A stretch of DNA of 6,616 nt from an uncultured Campylobacter sp. (GTDB lineage: Bacteria > Campylobacterota > Campylobacteria > Campylobacterales > Campylobacteraceae). The stretch is from NCBI RefSeq assembly GCF_938045595.1, contig NZ_CALIBB010000083.1:1-6616 (forward strand). Direction: 5' to 3'. Made by a program: the position numbers and the translations under genes. The notes under the pieces were generated by a model, which was not told the DNA's origin, did no database searches, and saw nothing but the letters and a program-made list of their open reading frames with translations. This document shows positions 4,887 through 6,616 of this stretch, one piece after another (the stretch's first letter is position 1; every line of letters begins with the position of its first letter).

Positions 4887-5800
4887 AGCAGATTGCCGAT
4901 CTTTAACCGCTTCCCGTTTAGATAGGCGCTAGCGTCCACGGGCTTTTTGCCCGGCTCTTGCACCTTCATGATCTTAACCGCGCCCTCGCCACAAGAAACG
5001 CAAAAGCCGAGCTTATCGACGCTTAAAATTTCGCCCGCGCGTTCAAATTTACGCCCGCGAGATTCGCGCAAAAGCTCTAGTTCTAAAATTTTTAACCCGC
5101 TAGCTAGATAAATCCCCGGCCAGGGCGTTAGCGCGCGAAATTTATTATAAATTTGCTCTGAGCTCTGCTCAAAGCTAAAAAGCCCGTCTGATTTGCTTAT
5201 TTTTTTGCAGTGCGTAGCCTGCGCACCCTCTTGCTTTAGCGGCGTTAAATTTGCAAAATTTCGCAGCACGCGCACTATCAGCTCGCCCGCTAGATCGCCC
5301 AGCTCGTCAAACAGCTGCGCTGCCGTTTTGTCCTCGCAAGGCGTGTAGGCAAAATCAAGCATATCGCCCGTGTCAAGCCCCGCGTCCATCAGTATTGCCG
5401 TCACGCCGGTCTGCTTCTCGCCCGCTAGTAGCGCACTCTGGATCGGGCTCGCGCCGCGGTATTTTGGCAGGATCGAGGCGTGCAGGTTTATACAAGGCGC
5501 GATATCAAGGATAGCCTGCGGCAAAATTTTACCGTACGCTGCAACCACGATAAAATCAGGCTTTAGCTCTTTTATTTGCGCTACAACCGCCCCCTCTTTT
5601 AAACTCGCAGGCTGAAATATCGGCACGGCGGGCAGGTGCTGCTGCGCGTAAATTTTTACCTCGCTCGGAGTTAAAATTTGCTTCCTGCCGACGGGCTTAT
5701 CAGGCTGCGTAAAGACGGCCGCGATCTCAAATTTCGCCTCCGCAAGCGCGCGTAAAATTTTAGCCGCATACTCGGGCGTACCCATAAAAACTATATTCAT
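4880..5800 (-). CDS. fmt: Methionyl-tRNA formyltransferase
   Basis: This enzyme transfers a formyl group from 10-formyltetrahydrofolate to Met-tRNA(fMet), making the initiator tRNA for translation. The 306-residue length is normal. The N-terminal Rossmann-like domain opens MNIVFMGTPEYA with FTQPDKPVGRKQ at 30-41. The active site is intact: Asn105 and His107 in CINLHASILPKYRGASPIQ (103-121) and Asp143 in GLDTGDML (141-148), matching N108, H110 and D146 of E. coli Fmt. The C-terminal OB-like domain includes ALTPWPGIYL and ends near GKRLKIGNLLC. The ATG is preceded by GAGGA with good spacing. The gene lies 15 nt after the ATPase stop and its TAG overlaps the ATG of the next frame. It is GC-rich (63% in the 60 bases from 5281), in sharp contrast with the gene upstream. 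Confidence 0.97.
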   Translation of the reverse strand: MNIVFMGTPEYAAKILRALAEAKFEIAAVFTQPDKPVGRKQILTPSEVKIYAQQHLPAVPIFQPASLKEGAVVAQIKELKPDFIVVAAYGKILPQAILDIAPCINLHASILPKYRGASPIQSALLAGEKQTGVTAILMDAGLDTGDMLDFAYTPCEDKTAAQLFDELGDLAGELIVRVLRNFANLTPLKQEGAQATHCKKISKSDGLFSFEQSSEQIYNKFRALTPWPGIYLASGLKILELELLRESRGRKFERAGEILSVDKLGFCVSCGEGAVKIMKVQEPGKKPVDASAYLNGKRLKIGNLLC

Positions 5801-5815
5801 TGCCTTCCTCTCAAG

Positions 5816-6616
5816 CTAAATATCATATTTTTGCTCTCGTTTTTTAAACGCTTCCTTGCCGCCCTCAAGTTTTAGCAAATCTTCCCTATGGCTTAAATCT
5901 TCTATAGTAAAAGAGGTGCTAGTGCTAAATCCGTCAATATTCTCTAATTTTACAATAAGCTCTGCATCAGCATTTAATACAAAATTAGCATTATGCGTCG
6001 CAAAAATAATTTGCCTGCCATTCTTTTGCTGTTTGATTAATTCAACCAAGTAGTTGGCTATAAGCAAGCTATCCAAATGCGTTTCTGGTTCATCTATTAT
6101 AATTGGATTATTCCCAAGAGAAAGTAGCATTACTATAACTGCGGTGCACCTTTGACCGAACGAAGATCGTTCTAATTTTTTATTATCATATAAAACTTTT
6201 AATATTTTATATTGATTAATATCTCTTAAATGCTTTTTGATAAGCAGTTTATATATCTCGAAATTTAAATCTAAAGAAAAAATATCGATTAAAATATTAT
6301 ACGCCTGTGAGTTCCTGTATGGAATATGTTCAATAAAATTTTGAGTATTTTCGGCATTTAAAACGCTATTGTATCCGACCTGCCGCAAATAATCTTTTGA
6401 AGTAGCAGATATTTTTAAATTAAGTATGCTTGCAAATTCATCAATAACATTATCAATAATATTGTCTTCCAAGGAGTAACATACTTGTATATTTTTAACA
6501 TTTTGAGGGTTGCTGTTTGCTATGTCTGCAAAATAGTCATTAATATTAGAAATCTCTGCATCTATGTTATTTTTGAAATCATTTACATCGTCATCAATGT
6601 CTGAAATTGAAAATTC
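5816..6616 (-). CDS. ABC/SMC-like AAA ATPase, C-terminal part (TrlF-like tail)
   Basis: This is the last 266 residues of a larger ATPase whose start lies beyond 6616; the frame is open to the window edge, so the TTG at 6472 is not the real start. In fragment numbering, the ABC-type signature region SSFGQRCTAVIVMLLSLG is at 151-168, Walker B with the catalytic acidic pair (IIIDEPE, D175 and E176) at 172-178, the D-loop HLDS at 180-183, and the H-loop histidine at 208 in FATHNANF. The Walker A part and coiled-coil insertion would be off the window. The tail LEGGKEAFKKREQKYD (about 250-265) resembles the C-terminus of TrlF-family AAA-like ATPases, often linked to PHP or nuclease domains, but DEPETHLD is closer to the OLD/RecF-like class. 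The gene is much more AT-rich than fmt, suggesting transfer. Substrate and role are unknown. Confidence 0.85.
   Translation of the reverse strand, partial: EFSISDIDDDVNDFKNNIDAEISNINDYFADIANSNPQNVKNIQVCYSLEDNIIDNVIDEFASILNLKISATSKDYLRQVGYNSVLNAENTQNFIEHIPYRNSQAYNILIDIFSLDLNFEIYKLLIKKHLRDINQYKILKVLYDNKKLERSSFGQRCTAVIVMLLSLGNNPIIIDEPETHLDSLLIANYLVELIKQQKNGRQIIFATHNANFVLNADAELIVKLENIDGFSTSTSFTIEDLSHREDLLKLEGGKEAFKKREQKYDI

Noticed and set aside
6470..6472. TTG as the start of the ATPase
   Set aside because: The frame continues open upstream to 6616, the visible part lacks Walker A, and no good ribosome binding site precedes the TTG, so the gene is cut by the window edge.

Overview
The window is chromosomal DNA from a Campylobacterota (epsilonproteobacterial) bacterium, most likely a Campylobacter. 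The gene order fmt, birA, parA, parB, atpF', atpF, atpH, atpA is the arrangement I know from Campylobacter jejuni and Helicobacter pylori. The protein sequences also fit, for example an AtpA that starts MGAKIKADEISSIIKERI and a biotin ligase without a DNA-binding domain. The core genes, fmt above all, are richer in G+C than in C. jejuni. That points to one of the mid-40s %GC oral or human-associated campylobacters rather than the thermophilic species. The species cannot be fixed from this window.

Every gene I can support lies on the minus strand, so transcription runs from high to low coordinates. From 6616 down: the C-terminal 266 residues of an ABC/SMC-like ATPase, AT-rich and cut by the window edge; fmt (4880-5800); about 0.5 kb between fmt and birA holding one unrecognised open frame (4371-4886); birA (3745-4380); parA (2957-3748); parB (2106-2969); a 74-nt gap with a perfect inverted repeat and a possible promoter; then the start of the ATP synthase operon, atpF' (1609-2031), atpF (1083-1598), atpH (553-1086) and the first 180 codons of atpA (1-541).

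Functionally the block joins initiator tRNA formylation (Fmt), biotinylation of carboxylase carrier protein (BirA), chromosome segregation (ParA/ParB) and the F-type ATP synthase peripheral stalk plus catalytic head (b', b, delta, alpha). From fmt to parB each annotated stop overlaps the next start (7, 10, 4 and 13 nt), so translation is probably coupled. The gap after parB is the only clear break and is the natural place for an atp promoter.

Two things do not fit the conserved plan. The first is the fmt-birA interval. It is dense in AAATTT palindromes, and nearly all of them fall in one reading phase, so they read Lys-Phe in the 171-codon frame. It is either an unusual basic, aromatic, repeat-rich small protein or a repetitive spacer. 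The second is the AT-rich ATPase upstream of fmt, which looks like accessory DNA and has a C-terminus resembling TrlF-type AAA-like ATPases. No tRNA, rRNA, CRISPR array, insertion sequence or strong intrinsic terminator was seen.
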